Below the pieces are notes generated by a model, which did no database searches, had not been told where the DNA came from, and saw nothing but the letters and a program-made list of their open reading frames with translations. Positions 40,406 to 53,734 of a stretch of DNA of 64,000 nt are shown in pieces. How positions within the stretch are numbered: position 1 is the first letter of the stretch; every line of letters starts with the position of its first letter. The stretch spans positions 124,001-188,000 of the forward strand of contig CANTAL010000004.1 of NCBI GenBank assembly GCA_947650365.1, in the 5' to 3' direction. This stretch comes from Chamaelirium japonicum (Eukaryota > Streptophyta > Magnoliopsida > Liliales > Melanthiaceae). Both the position numbers and the translations under genes were made by a program.

Positions 40406-42343
40406 ATTCTTATTCATTCACACAATCTATTCTCATACGATCCATTCTAATTCATTCGCACGAATGTATCCATTCTAATTCATTCGTACGATCCATTCTA
40501 ATCCATTTGTACGAATGTATTCACTCTAATTCATTCATACGATCCATTCTAATTCATTCGCACGAATGTATCCATTCTAATTCATTCGTACGATCCATTC
40601 TAATTCATTCGCACAATCTATTCTAATTCATTCGTACGATCAATTCTAATTCATTAGCATGATCCATTCTAATTCATTCGTACGATCTATTCTATTTCAT
40701 TCGTACAATCCATTCTAATTCATTCGTACTATCCATTCTAATTCCTTCGTACTATCCATTCTAATTCATTCATACGATCCATTCTAATTCATTCGCACGA
40801 TCCATTCAAATTCATGCATACGATCCATTCTAATTCATTACTACGATCCATTCTAATTCATTCGTACGATCCATTCTAATTCCGTCGTATGATCCATTCT
40901 AATTTATTCGCACGATCCATTCTAATTCATTCGTACGATCCATTCTATTTCATTCGTACGATCCATGCTAATTCATTCGCACAATCTATTCTAATTCATT
41001 CATACGATCCATTCTAATTCATTCGTACGATCCATTCTAATTCATTCGTACGATCCATTCTAATTCATTCGCACGATCCATTCTAATTCATTCGTACGAT
41101 CCATTCTATTTCATTCGTACGATCCATTCGATTTTATTCGTACGATCCATTCTTACTCATTTGTACGATCCATCATTCGTGCGATACCTTCATGCAAATG
41201 AATTAGGATGGATCGTACGAATGAGTAAGAATGGATCGTACGAATGAAATAGAATGGATCGTATGAATGAATTAGAATGGATCGTACGAATGAGTAAGAA
41301 TGGATCGTGCGAATAAATTAGAATGGATCGTATGAATGAATTAGAATGGATCGTGCGAATGAATTAGAATATGGATCGTACGAAATAATTAGAATGGATC
41401 GTACAAATGAATTCGAATGTATCCTTTCTAATTCATTCGTACGATCCATTCTAATTCATTCGTACGATCCATTCTAATTCATTCGCAGGATCTATTCTAA
41501 TTCATTCGCACAATCTATTCTAATTCATTCGTACGATCCATTCTAATTCATTCGTACGATCCATTCTAATTCATTCGCACGCTATTCTAATTCATTCGTA
41601 CGATCCATTCTAATTCATTCGTACGATCCATTCTAATTCATTCGTACGATCCATTCTTACTCATTCGTACGATCCATTCTTACTCCTTCGTACGATCCAT
41701 TCTAATTCATTGATACGATCCATTCTTACTCATTCGTACGATCCATTCGTATCCATTCTAATTCATTCGTACAAATGGATTAGAATGGATCGTACGAATG
41801 AATTAGAATGGATACATTCGTGCGAATGAATTAGAATGGATCGTATGAATGAATTAGATTGGATCGTATGAATGAATTAGAATGGATTGTATGAATTAGA
41901 ATGGATACCTTCGTGCAAATGAAATAGAATGGATCGTACGAATGAATTAGAGTAGATTGTGCGAATGGATTAGAATGGATCATACGATTGAGTAAGAATG
42001 GATTGTACGAATGAAATAGAATAGATCGTACGAATGAATTAGAATGAGTCGTACGAATGAATTAGAATGGATCGTTCGAATGAATTAGAATAGATTGTGC
42101 GAATGAATTAGAATGGATCGTACGAATGAATTAGAATGGATCCTACGAATGATTTAGAATGGATCGTACGAAAGAATTAGAATGGATCATATGAATGAAT
42201 TAGAATGGATCGTGCGAATAAATTAGAATGGATCGTACGAATGAATTAGAATGGATCTACGAATGAATTAGAATGGATCGTATTAATGAATTAGAATGGA
42301 TCCTACGAATGAATTAGAATAGATTGTGCAAATGAATTAGAAT

Positions 42344-42362
42344 GGATCTGGATCATGTATCC
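42344..42362 (-). repeat. 19-bp junction element (reverse form, one CpG lost)
   Basis: Reads GGATCTGGATCATGTATCC. The copy-2 partner at 47000 keeps CGTG, so the C-A change here is private, consistent with CpG decay. Confidence 0.83.
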
Positions 42363-45042
42363 ATTCTAATTCATTCGTACGACCCATTCTAATTCATTCG
42401 CACGATCCATTCTAATTCATTCGTACGATCCATTCTAATTCATTCGTACGATTCATTCTAATTCAATCCATTCTAATTCATTCGTACGATCCATTCTTAC
42501 TCAATCGTACGATCGATTCTAATTCATTCATACGATCCATTCTAATTCATTCGTATGATCTATTCTATTTCATTCGTACAATCCATTCTTACTCAATCGT
42601 ATGATCCATTCTAATCCAGTCGCACAATCTAGTCTAATTCATTCGTACGATCCATTCTAATTCATTCGTACGATCCATTCTAATTCATTCACACAATCTA
42701 TTCTAATTCATTCGTACGATCCATTCTAATTCATTCGCACGATCCATTCTAATTCATTCGTACGATCCATTCTAATTCATTTATACGATCCAATCTAATT
42801 CATTCATACGATCCATTCTAATTCATTCGTACGATCCATTCTAATTCATTTGTACGATCCATTCTAATTCTTGCGAATGTATCCATTCTAATTCATTCGT
42901 ACGATCCATTCTAATTCATTCGTACAATCCATTCTAATTCATTCGTACGATTCATTCTAATTCATTCGCACGATCCATTCTAATTCATTCATACGATCCA
43001 TTCTAATTCTACGATCCATTCTTACTCATTCGTATTATCCATTTTAATTCATTCACACGAATGTATCAACTCTAATTCATTCGTATGATCCATTCTAATT
43101 CATTCGCACGAATGTATCCATTCTAATTCAATCCATTTGAATTCATTCGTACGATCCATTCTTACTCATTCGTACGATCCATTCTAATTCATTCGCACGA
43201 ATGAATCCATTCTAATTCATTCGTACGATCCATTCTAATTCATTCGTACGATCCATTCTAATTCATTCGTACGATCCATTCTAATTTATTCGCACAATCC
43301 ATTCTAATTCATTCATACGATCCATTCTAATTCATTCATATGATCCATTCTAATTCATTCACAAGATCCATTCTAATTCATTCGTACGATCCATTCTATT
43401 TCATTCATACGATCCATTAGAATCGATACCTTCGTGCAAATGAATTAGAATGGATCGTACGAATAAGTAAGAATGGATCGTACGAATGAAATAGAATGGA
43501 TCGTATGAATGAAATAGAATGGATCGTATGAATGAATTAGATTGGATACATTCGTGCGAATCCATTCTACTTCATTTGTACGATCCATTCTAATTCATTC
43601 GCACGATCCATTCTAATTCATTCATATGATCCATTCTAATTCCTTCGTACGATCCATTCTAATTCATTCGTACGATCCATTCTAATTCATTCGCACGATC
43701 CATTCTAATTCATGCATACGATCCATTCTAATTCATTCGTACGATCCATTCTAATTCATTCGTACGATCCATTCTAATTCATTCGCACAATCTATTCTAA
43801 TTCATTCATACGATCCATTCTAATTCATTCGCACGATCCATTCTAATTCATTCATACGATCCATTCTATTTCATTCGTACGATCCATTCTTACTCATTCG
43901 TACGATCCATTCTAATTCATTTGCACGAAGGTATCCATTCTAATTCATTCGTACTATCCATTCTAATTCCTTCGTACGATCCATTCTAATTCCTTCGTAC
44001 GATCCATTCGGATACATTCGTGCGAATCCATTCTATTTCATTCGTACGATCCATTCTAATTCATTCGCACGATCCATTCTAATTCATTCATACGATCCAT
44101 TCTAATTCATTCGTACGATCCATTCTAATTCATTCGTACGATCCATTCTAATTCATTCGCACAATCTATTCTAATTCATTCGTACGATCCATTCTAATTC
44201 ATTCGCACGATCCATTCTTACTCATTCGTACGATCCATTCTAATTCATTCGCACGATCCATTCTAATTCATTAATATGAGTTAGAATAAATTAGAATGGA
44301 TCGTACGAATGAATTAGAATGGATCATACGAATGAATTAGAATGGATCGTACGAATGAATTAGAATGGATCGTACGAATGAATTAGAATGGATCGTACGA
44401 ATGAAATAGAATGGATTTGCACGAATGTATCCGAATGGATCGTACGAAGGAATTAGAATGGATCGTATGAAGGAATTAGAATGGATAGTACGAATGAATT
44501 AGAATTGATACCTTCATGCAAATGAATTAGAATGGATTGTACGAATGAGTAAGAATGGATCGTACGAATGAAATAGAATGGATCGTATGAATGAATTAGA
44601 ATGGATCGTGCGAATGAATTAGAAAGGAATAGAATGGATTCATTCTAATTCATACGATAGTACTAATGAATTAGAATAGATTGTGCGAATGAATTAGAAT
44701 GGATCGTACGAATGAATTAGAAAGGATATATTCGTGCGAATGAATTAGAATAGATCGTACGAATGAGATAGAATGGATCGTACGAATGAATTAGAATGGA
44801 TACATTCATGCGAATGAATTAGAATGGATCATACGAATGAATTAGAATGGATCGTACGAATGAAATAGAATGGATTGTACGAATGAGATAGAATGGATCG
44901 TTCTAATGAATTAGAATGGATACATTCATGTGAATGAATTAGCATGGATCGTACGAATGAATTAGAATGGCTACATTCGTGCGAATGAATTAGAATGGAT
45001 CATACGAAGGAATTAGAATGGATCGTACGAATGAATTAGAAT

Positions 45043-45061
45043 GGATACACGATCCAGATCC
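45043..45061 (+). repeat. 19-bp junction element between the two 4.6-kb copies
   Basis: GGATACACGATCCAGATCC at the head-to-tail boundary of the duplication. Confidence 0.87.
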
Positions 45062-46999
45062 ATTCTAATTCATTCGCACAATCTATTCTCATACGATCCA
45101 TTCTAATTCATTCGCACGAATGTATCCATTCTAATTTATTCGTACGATCCATTCTAATCCATTTGTACGAATGTATCCACTCTAATTCATTCATACGATC
45201 CATTCTAATTCATTCGCACGAATGTATCCATTCCAATTCATTCGTACGATCCATTCTAATTCATTCGCACAATCTATTCTAATTCATTCGTACGATCAAT
45301 TCTAATTCATTAGCATGATCCATTCTAATTCATTCGTACGATCTATTCTATTTCATTCGTACAATCCATTCTAATTCATTCGTACTATCCATTCTAATTC
45401 CTTCGTACGATCCATTCTAATTCATTCATACGATCCATTCTAATTCATTCGCACGATCAATTCTAATTCATGCATACGATCCATTCTAATTCATTACTAC
45501 GATCCATTCTAATTCATTCGTACGATCCATTCTAATTCCGTCGTATGATCCATTCTAATTTATTCGCACGATCCATTCTAATTCATTCGTACGATCCATT
45601 CTATTTCATTCGTACGAGCCATGCTAATTCATTCGCACAATCTATTCTAATTCATTCATACGATCCATTCTAATTCATTCGTACGATCCATTCTAATTCA
45701 TTCGCACGATCCATTCTAATTCATTCGTACGATCCATTCTATTTCATTCGTACGATCCATTCTATTTTATTCGTCCGATCCATTCTTACTCATTTGTACG
45801 ATCCATCATTCGTGCGATACCTTCGTGCAAATGAATTAGGATGGATCGTACGAATGAGTAAGAATGGATCGTACGAATGAAATAGAATGTATCGTATGAA
45901 TGAATTAGAATGGATCGTACGAATGAGTAAGAATGGATCGTGCGAATAAATTAGAATGGATCGTATGAATGAATTAGAATGGATCGTGCGAATGAATTAG
46001 AATATGGATCGTACGAAGGAATTAGAATGGATCGTACAAATGAATTCGAATGTATCCTTTCTAATTCATTCGTACGATCCATTCTAATTCCTTCGTACGA
46101 TCCATTCTAATTCATTCGCACGATCTATTCTAATTCATTCGCACAATCTATTCTAATTCATTCGTACGATCCATTCTAATTCATTCGTACGAACCATTCT
46201 AATTCATTCGCACGCTATTCTAATTCATTCGTAGGATCCATTCTAATTCATTCGTACGATCCATTCTAATTCATTCGTACGATCCATTCTAATTCATTCG
46301 TACGATCCATTCTTACTCATTCATACGATCCATTCTTACTCCTTCGTACGATCCGTTCTAATTCATTCATACGATCCATTCTTACTCATTCGTACGATCC
46401 ATTCGTATCCATTCTAATTCATTCGTACAAATGGATTAGAATGGATCGTACGAATGAATTAGAATGGATACATTCGTGCGAATGAATTAGAATGGATCGT
46501 ATGAATGAATTAGATTGGATCGTATGAATGAATTAGAATGGATTGTATGAATTAGAATGGATACCTTCGTGCAAATGAAATAGAATGGATCGTACGAATG
46601 AATTAGAGTAGATTGTGCGAATGGATTAGAATGGATCATACGATTGAGTAAGAATGGATTGTACGAATGAAATAGAATAGATCGTACGAATGAATTAGAA
46701 TGGATCGTACGAATGAATTAGAATGGATCGTTCGAATGAATTAGAATAGATTGTGCGAATGAATTAGAATGGATCGTACGAATGAATTAGAATGGATCGT
46801 ACGAATGAATTAGAATGGATCGTACGAATGAATTAGAATGGATCGTATGAATGAATTAGAATGGATCGTGCGATTAAATTAGAATGGATCGTACGAATGA
46901 ATTAGAATGGATCTACGAATGAATTAGAATGGATCGTAGTAATGAATTAGAATGGATCCTACGAATGAATTAGAATAGATTGTGCAAATGAATTAGAAT

Positions 47000-47018
47000 G
47001 GATCTGGATCGTGTATCC
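47000..47018 (-). repeat. 19-bp junction element (reverse form)
   Basis: GGATCTGGATCGTGTATCC, exactly 4,656 bp after the copy at 42344. Confidence 0.86.
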
Positions 47019-49652
47019 ATTCTAATTCATTCGTACGACCCATTCTAATTCATTCGCACGATCCATTCTAATTCATTCGTACGATCCATTCTAATTCATT
47101 CGTACGATTCATTCTAATTCAATCCATTCTAATTCATTCGTACGATCCATTCTTACTCAATCGTACGATCGATTCTAATTCATTCATACGATCCGTTCTA
47201 ATTCATTCGTACGATCTATTCTATTTCATTCGTACAATCCATTCTTACTCAATCGTATGATCCATTCTAATCCAGTCGCACAATCTAGTCTAATTCATTC
47301 GTACGATCCATTCTAATTCATTCGTACGATCCATTCTAATTCATTCGCACAATCTATTCTAATTCATTCGTACGATCCATTCTAATTCATTCGCACGATC
47401 CATTCTAATTCATTCGTACAATCCATTCTAATTCATTTATACGATCCAATCTAATTCATTCATACGATCCATTCTAATCCATTCGTACCATCCATTCTAA
47501 TTCATTCGTACGATCCATTCTAATTCGTGCGAATGTATCCATTCTAATTCATTCGTACGATCCATTCTAATTCATTCGTACAATCCATTCTAATTCATTC
47601 GTACGATTCATTCTAATTCATTCGCACGATCCATTCTAATTCATTCATACGATCCATTCTAATTCATTCGTATGTATCCATTCTAATTCATTCATACGAT
47701 CCATTCAAATTCTACGATCCATTCTTACTCATTCGTATTATCCATTTTAATTCATTCACACGAATGTATCAACTCTAATTCATTCGTATGATCCATTCTA
47801 ATTCATTCGCACGAATGTATCCATTCTAATTCAATCCATTCGAATTCATTCGTACGATCCATTCTTACTCATTCGTACGATCTATTCTAATTCATTCGCA
47901 CGAATGAATCCATTCTAATTCATTCGTACGATCCATTCTAATTCATTCGTACGATCCATTCTAATTCATTCGTACGATCCATTCTAATTTATTCGCACGA
48001 TCCATTCTAATTCATTCATACGATCCATTCTAATTCATTCATATGATCCATTCTAATTCATTCACACGATCCATTCTAATTCATTCGTACGATCCATTCT
48101 ATTTCATTCATACGATCCATTAGAATCGATACCTTCATGCAAATGAATTAGAATGGATCGTACGAATGAGTAAGAATGGATCGTACGAATGAAATAGAAT
48201 GGATCGTATGAATGAAATAGACTGGATCGTATGAATGAATTAGAATGGATAAATTCGTGCGAATCCATTCTATTTCATTCGTACGATCCATTCTAATTCA
48301 TTCGCACGATCCATTCTAATTCATTCATACGATCCATTCTAATTCCTTCGTACGATCCATTCTAATTCCTTCGTACGATCCATTCTAATTCATGCATACG
48401 ATCCATTCTAATTCATTCGTACGATCCATTCTAATTCATTCGTACGATCCATTCTAATTCATTCGCACAATCTATTCTAATTCATTCGTACGATCCATTC
48501 TAATTCATTCGCACGATCCATTCTAATTCATTCATACGATCCATTCTATTTCATTCGTACGATCCATTCTTACTCATTCGTACGATCCATTCTAATTCAT
48601 TTGCACGAAGGTATCCATTCTAATTCATTCGTACTATCCATTCTAATTCCTTCGTACGATCCATTCTAATTCCTTCGTACGATCCATTCGGATACATTCG
48701 TGCGAATCCATTCTATTTCATTCGTACGATCCATTCTAATTCATTCGCACGATCCATTCTAATTCATTCATACGATCCATTCTAATTCATTCGTACGATC
48801 CATTCTAATTCATTCGTACGATCCATTCTAATTCATTCGTACGATCCATTCTAATTCATTCGCACGATCCATTCTTACTCATTCGTACGATCCATTCTAA
48901 TTCATTCGCACGATCCATTCTAATTCATTAATATGAGTTAGAATGAATTAGAATGGATCGTACGGATGAATTAGAATGGATCGTACGAATGAATTAGAAT
49001 GGATCGTACGAATGAAATAGAATGGATTTGCACGAATGTATCCGAATGGATCGTACGAAGGAATTAGAATGGATCGTATGAAGTAATTAGAATGGATAGT
49101 ACGAATGAATTAGAATTGATACCTTCATGCAAATGAATTAGAATGGATCGTACGAATGAGTAAGAATGGATCGTACGAATGAAATAGAATGGATCGTATG
49201 AATGAATTAGAATGGATCGTGCGAATGAATTAGAAAGGAATAGAATGGATTCATTCTAATTCATACGATAGTAGTAATGAATTAGAATAGATTGTGCGAA
49301 TGAATTAGAATGGATCGTACGAATGAATTAGAAAGGATATATTCGTGCGAATGAAGTAGAATAGATCGTACGAATGAGATAGAATGGATCGTACGAATGA
49401 ATTAGAATGGATACATTCATGCGAATGAATTAGAATGGATCATACGAATGAATTAGAATGGATCGTACGAATGAAATAGAATGGATTGTACGAATGAGAT
49501 AGAATGGATCGTACTAATGAATTAGAATGGATACATTCATGTGAATGAATTAGCATGGATCGTACGAATGAATTAGAATCGCTACATTCGTGCGAATGAA
49601 TTAGAATGGATCATACGAAGGAATTAGAATGGATCGTACGAATGAATTAAAT

Positions 49653-49671
49653 GGATACACGATCCAGATCC
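49653..49671 (+). repeat. 19-bp junction element, right edge of the 4.6-kb repeat pair
   Basis: GGATACACGATCCAGATCC. After it the sequence turns at once through CATTCGTGCGAATG and no longer follows the repeat. Confidence 0.87.
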
Positions 49672-49686
49672 ATTCTAATTCATTCG

Positions 49687-51847
49687 TGCGAATGAATTAG
49701 AATGGATCGTATGAGTGTGAATGAATTAGAATGAATTGTGCGAATGAATTAGAATGGATCGTACGAATGAATTAGAATGGATCGTACGAATGAATTAGAA
49801 TGGATACATTCGTGCAAAAGAAGTAGAATGGATTGTATGAATGAATTAGAATGGATCGTGCGGATGAATTAGAATGGATCGTACGAATGAGTAAGAATGG
49901 ATCGTACGAATGAATTAGAATGGATCGTACGAATGAATTAGAATGGATCGTACGAATGAATTAGAATAGATCGTGCGAATGAATTAGAATAGATTGTGCG
50001 CACGAATTAGAATGGATCGTACGAATGAATTAGAATGGATCGTACGAATGAATTAGAATGGATCGTACGAATGAATTAGAATGGATCGTACGAATGAATT
50101 AGAATGGATCATAGTAATGAATTAGAATGGATCCTACGAATGAATTAGAATAGCGTGCGAATGAATTAGAATGGATCGTACGAATGAATTAGTATGGATC
50201 GTATGAATGAATTAGAATAGATTGTACGAATGAAATAGAATAGATCGTACGAATGAAATATAATGGATTCGTATGAATGAATTAGAATGGATCGTGCGAA
50301 TGAATTAGAATGGATCGTACTTATGAATTAGAATGGGTCATACGAATGAAATAGAATGGATCGTACGAATGAATTAGAATGGATCGTGCGAATGAATTAG
50401 AATGGATCGTACGAATGACTTAGAATGGTTCGTTCGAATGAATTAGAATAGATTGTGCGAATGAATTAGAATGGATTGTACGAATGAATTAGAATGGATC
50501 GTACGAAGGAATTAGAATGGATCATACGAATGAATTAGAATGGATCGTACGAATGAATTAGAATGGATTGAATTAGAATGAATCGTACGAATGAATTAGA
50601 ATGGATTGTACGAATGAATTAGAATGGATCGTACGAATGAAATAGAATGGATCGTATGAATGAATTAGAATGGATCGTACGAATGAATTAGAATGGATCG
50701 TACGAATGAATGAGAATAGATTGTGCGAATGAATTAGAATGGATCGTACGAATGAATTAGAATGGATCGTACGAATGAATTAGAAAGGATACATTCATGC
50801 GAATGAATTAGAATGGATCGTAGAATCCATTCTAATTCATTCGTACGATCCATTCTAATTCATTCGTACGATCCATTCTAATTCATTCGTACGATCCATT
50901 CTTACTTATTCGTATGATCTATTCTAATACATTCGTACGATCCATTCTAATTCATGCGAATGAATTAGCATGGATCGTACGAATGAATTAGAATGGATAC
51001 CTTCGTGCAAATGAATTAGAATGGATCGTACGAATGGATCGTACGAATGGATCGTACGAATGAAATAGAATTGATCGTATGAATGAATTAGAATGGATCG
51101 TGCGAATGAATTAGAATGGATCGTACGAATGAATTAGAATAGATTGTGCGAATGAATTAGAATGGATCGTACGAATGAATTAGAATGGATCGTACGAATG
51201 AATTAGAAAGGATAAATTCGTGCGAATGAATTAGAATGGATACCTTCGTGCAAATGAATTAGGATGGATCGTACGAATGAGTAAGAATGGATCGTACGAA
51301 TGAAATAGAATGGATCGTATGAATGAATTAGAATGGATCGCACGAATGAATTGGAATGGATACATTCGTGCGAATGAATTAGAATGGATCGTATGAATGA
51401 ATTAGAGTGGATACATTCGTACAAATGGATTAGAATGGATCGTACGAATGAATTAGAATGGATACATTCGTGCGAATGAATTAGAATGGATCGTACGAAT
51501 GAATTAGATTGGATCGTATGAATGAATTAGAATGGATTGTATGAATTAGAATGGATACCTTCGTGCGAATGAATTAGACTGGATCGTACGAATAAAATAG
51601 AATGGATTGTGTGAATGAATTAGAATGGATCGTGTGAATGAATTAGAATGGACATTTTAATGAATTAGAATGGATCGTGCGAATGAATTAGAATGGATCG
51701 TACGAATGAGTAAGAATGGATCGTACGAATGAATTAGAATGGATTGAATTAGAATGAATCGTACGAATGAATTATACTGGATCGTGCGAATGAATTAGAA
51801 TGGATCGTACGAATGAATTAGAATGGATCGTATGAATGAATTAGAAT
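49687..51847. repeat. Minus-oriented region with one short plus block
   Basis: Minus 49687-50824, plus 50825-50957, minus 50958-51847. It contains CGTATGAGTGTGAATG near 49709 and GTGCGCACGAATTAG near 49997. Three consecutive 13-bp mini-units (ATGGATCGTACGA) start at 51021, 51034 and 51047. A chance frame on the complement (51203-51424) has no usable ATG and begins at TTG. Confidence 0.83.
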
Positions 51848-51866
51848 GGATACACGATCCAGATCC
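51848..51866 (+). repeat. 19-bp junction element
   Basis: GGATACACGATCCAGATCC, first of two in the 518-bp unit. Confidence 0.86.
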
Positions 51867-51992
51867 ATTCTAATTCATTCGTACGATCCATTCTAATTCA
51901 TTCGTACGATCCATTCTAATTCATTCGCGCGATCCATTCTAATTCATTCGCACGATCCAGTCTAATTCATTCGCATGAATTAGAATTAGAAT

Positions 51993-52011
51993 GGATACAC
52001 GATCCAGATCC
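51993..52011 (+). repeat. 19-bp junction element
   Basis: GGATACACGATCCAGATCC, 145 bp after the previous element, preceded by only about 18 bp of minus repeat (GAATTAGAATTAGAAT). Confidence 0.86.
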
Positions 52012-52365
52012 ATTCTAATTCATTCGCACAATCTATTCTAATTCATTCATAGGATCGTGCGAATGAATTAGAATGGATCGTGCGAATGAATTAGAATGGA
52101 TCGTACGAATGAAATAGAATGGATTGTGTGAATGAATTAGAATGGATCGTGCGAATGAATTAGAATGGATCGTATTAATGAATTAGAATGGATCGTGCGA
52201 ATGAATTAGAATGGATCGTACGAATGAGTAAGAATGGATCGTACGAATGAATTAGAATGGATTGAATTAGAATGAATCGTACGAATGAATTAGACTGGAT
52301 CGTGCGAATGAATTAGAATGGATCGTACGAATGAATTAGAATGGATCGTATGAATGAATTAGAAT

Positions 52366-52384
52366 GGATACACGATCCAGATCC
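52366..52384 (+). repeat. 19-bp junction element
   Basis: GGATACACGATCCAGATCC, 518 bp after 51848. Confidence 0.86.
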
Positions 52385-52510
52385 ATTCTAATTCATTCGT
52401 ACGATCCATTCTAATTCATTCGTACGATTCATTCTAATTCATTCGCACGATCCATTCTAATTCATTCGCACGATCCAGTCTAATTCATTCGCATGAATTA
52501 GAATTAGAAT

Positions 52511-52529
52511 GGATACACGATCCATATCC
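52511..52529 (+). repeat. 19-bp junction element, variant
   Basis: Reads GGATACACGATCCATATCC (one G-to-T change against the family). Confidence 0.82.
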
Positions 52530-52630
52530 ATTCTAATTCATTCGCACAATCTATTCTAATTCATTCGTAGGATCGTGCGAATGAATTAGAATGGATCGTG
52601 CGAATGAGTTAGAATGGATCGTACGAATGA

Positions 52631-53734
52631 ATTAGAATGGATCGTGCGAATGAATTAGAATGGATCGTGCGAATGAGTTAGAATGGATCGTACGAATGAA
52701 TTAGAATGGATCGTACGAATGAATTAGAAAGGATACATTCGAATTCATTCGTACGATCCATTCTAATTCCTTCGTACGATCCATATTCTAATTCATTCGC
52801 ACGATCCATTCTAATTCATTCGTACGATCTATTCTAATTCATTCGTACGATCCATTCTAATTCATTCGTACGATCTATTCTAATTCATTCGTACGATCTA
52901 TTCTAATTCATTCGTACGATCTATTCTAATTCATTAGTACGATCCATTCTAATTAGAATAGATTGTATGAATTAGAATGGATCGTATGAATGAATTAGAA
53001 TAGATCGTACGAATGAATTAGAATGGATTGAATTAGAATGAATCGTACGAATGAATTAGAATGGATCGTGCGAATGAATTAGAATATGGATCGTACGAAG
53101 GAATTAGAATGATACACTCATACGAATAGATTGTGCGAAAGAATTAGAATGGATCGTACGAATAAATTAGAACGGATACATTCGTGCGAATGAATTAGAA
53201 TGGATCGTATGAGTGTGAATGAATTAGAATGGATTGTGCGAATGAATTAGAATGGATCGTACGAATGAATTAGAATGGATCGTACGAATGAATTAGAATG
53301 GATACATTCGTGCAAAAGAAGTAGAATGGATTGTATGAATGAATTAGAATGGATCGTGCGAATGAATTAGAATGGATCGTACGAATGAGTAAGAATGGAT
53401 AGTACGAATGAATTAGAATGGATCGTACGAATGAATTAGAATGGATACATTCGTGCGAATGAATTAGAATGGATCATATGAATGAATTAGAATGGATCGT
53501 TTGAGTGAATGCGAATGGATCGTGCGAATGAATTAGAATGGATCGTACGAATGACTTAGAATGGATCGTTCGAATGAATTAGAATAGATTGTGCGAATGA
53601 ATTAGAATGGATCGTACGAATGAATTAGAACGGATACATTCGTGCGAATGAATTAGAATGGATCGTATGAGTGTGAATGAATTAGAATGGATTGTGCGAA
53701 TAAATTAGAATGGATCGTACGAATGAATTAGAAT
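52631..53734. repeat. Satellite region with a 458-bp repeated segment
   Basis: A plus block 52741-52952 starts at GGATACATTCGAATTC and ends in the palindrome ATTCTAATTAGAAT (52946-52959); the rest is minus. CGGATACATTCGTGCG plus GTATGAGTGTGAATG occurs at 53173 and again at 53631, and TGCAAAAGAAGTAG at 53310 and 53770. The offset is about 458-460. Confidence 0.83.

Larger units (their letters stand above)
40387..45042 (+). repeat. Higher-order repeat, copy 1 of 2 (4,656 bp)
   Basis: It begins with GGATACACGATCCAGATCC and ends just before the next such element. Internal landmarks recur at a constant 4,656 bp offset in copy 2: element 42344 to 47000, and ACAAATGGATTAGAATGG 41771 to 46427. It contains plus blocks 40406-41176, 41414-41770, 42363-43416 and 43564-44276, and minus blocks 41177-41413, 41771-42343, 43417-43543 and 44277-45042. 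An 18-base plus scrap (CATTCTAATTCATACG) interrupts the last minus block at 44641. Confidence 0.9.
45043..49652 (+). repeat. Higher-order repeat, copy 2 of 2 (4,610 bp)
   Basis: It follows copy 1 directly. It is 46 bp shorter from the loss of two monomers near 48.95 kb (the offset goes from 4,657 at 44274/48931 to 4,611 at 44411/49022). A one-unit change near 45.8 kb is compensated by 46.4 kb. One further base is lost at GAATTAAATGG just before 49653. Block order and orientation are the same as in copy 1. Confidence 0.9.
51590..52107. repeat. 518-bp tandem unit, copy 1
   Basis: Anchors: GGATTGTGTG at 51604 against 52121, and 19-bp elements 51848 and 51993 against 52366 and 52511. The unit holds a minus arm, an element, a 110-bp plus arm, the turn CATTCGCATGAATTAG, a second element and a 42-bp plus arm. 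Edges are approximate. Confidence 0.85.
52108..52630. repeat. 518-bp tandem unit, copy 2
   Basis: Same order as copy 1. Differences include CGTATTAATG where copy 1 has ACATTTTAATG, and CATATCC for CAGATCC in the second element. It ends near the CGTAGGATCGTGCG turn at 52563-52576. Confidence 0.85.

Noticed and set aside
40387-49652. Assembly artefact as the sole explanation of the 4.6-kb pair
   Set aside because: The copies differ by a two-monomer deletion, compensated single-unit changes and private substitutions (for example 42344 against 47000), so they are not a simple doubled contig. Raw reads would still be needed to be certain.
51203-51424. 73-codon open frame on the complement
   Set aside because: It begins at TTG, is pure repeat and ends ...YPF at a monomer TAA. 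There is no evidence of a gene.
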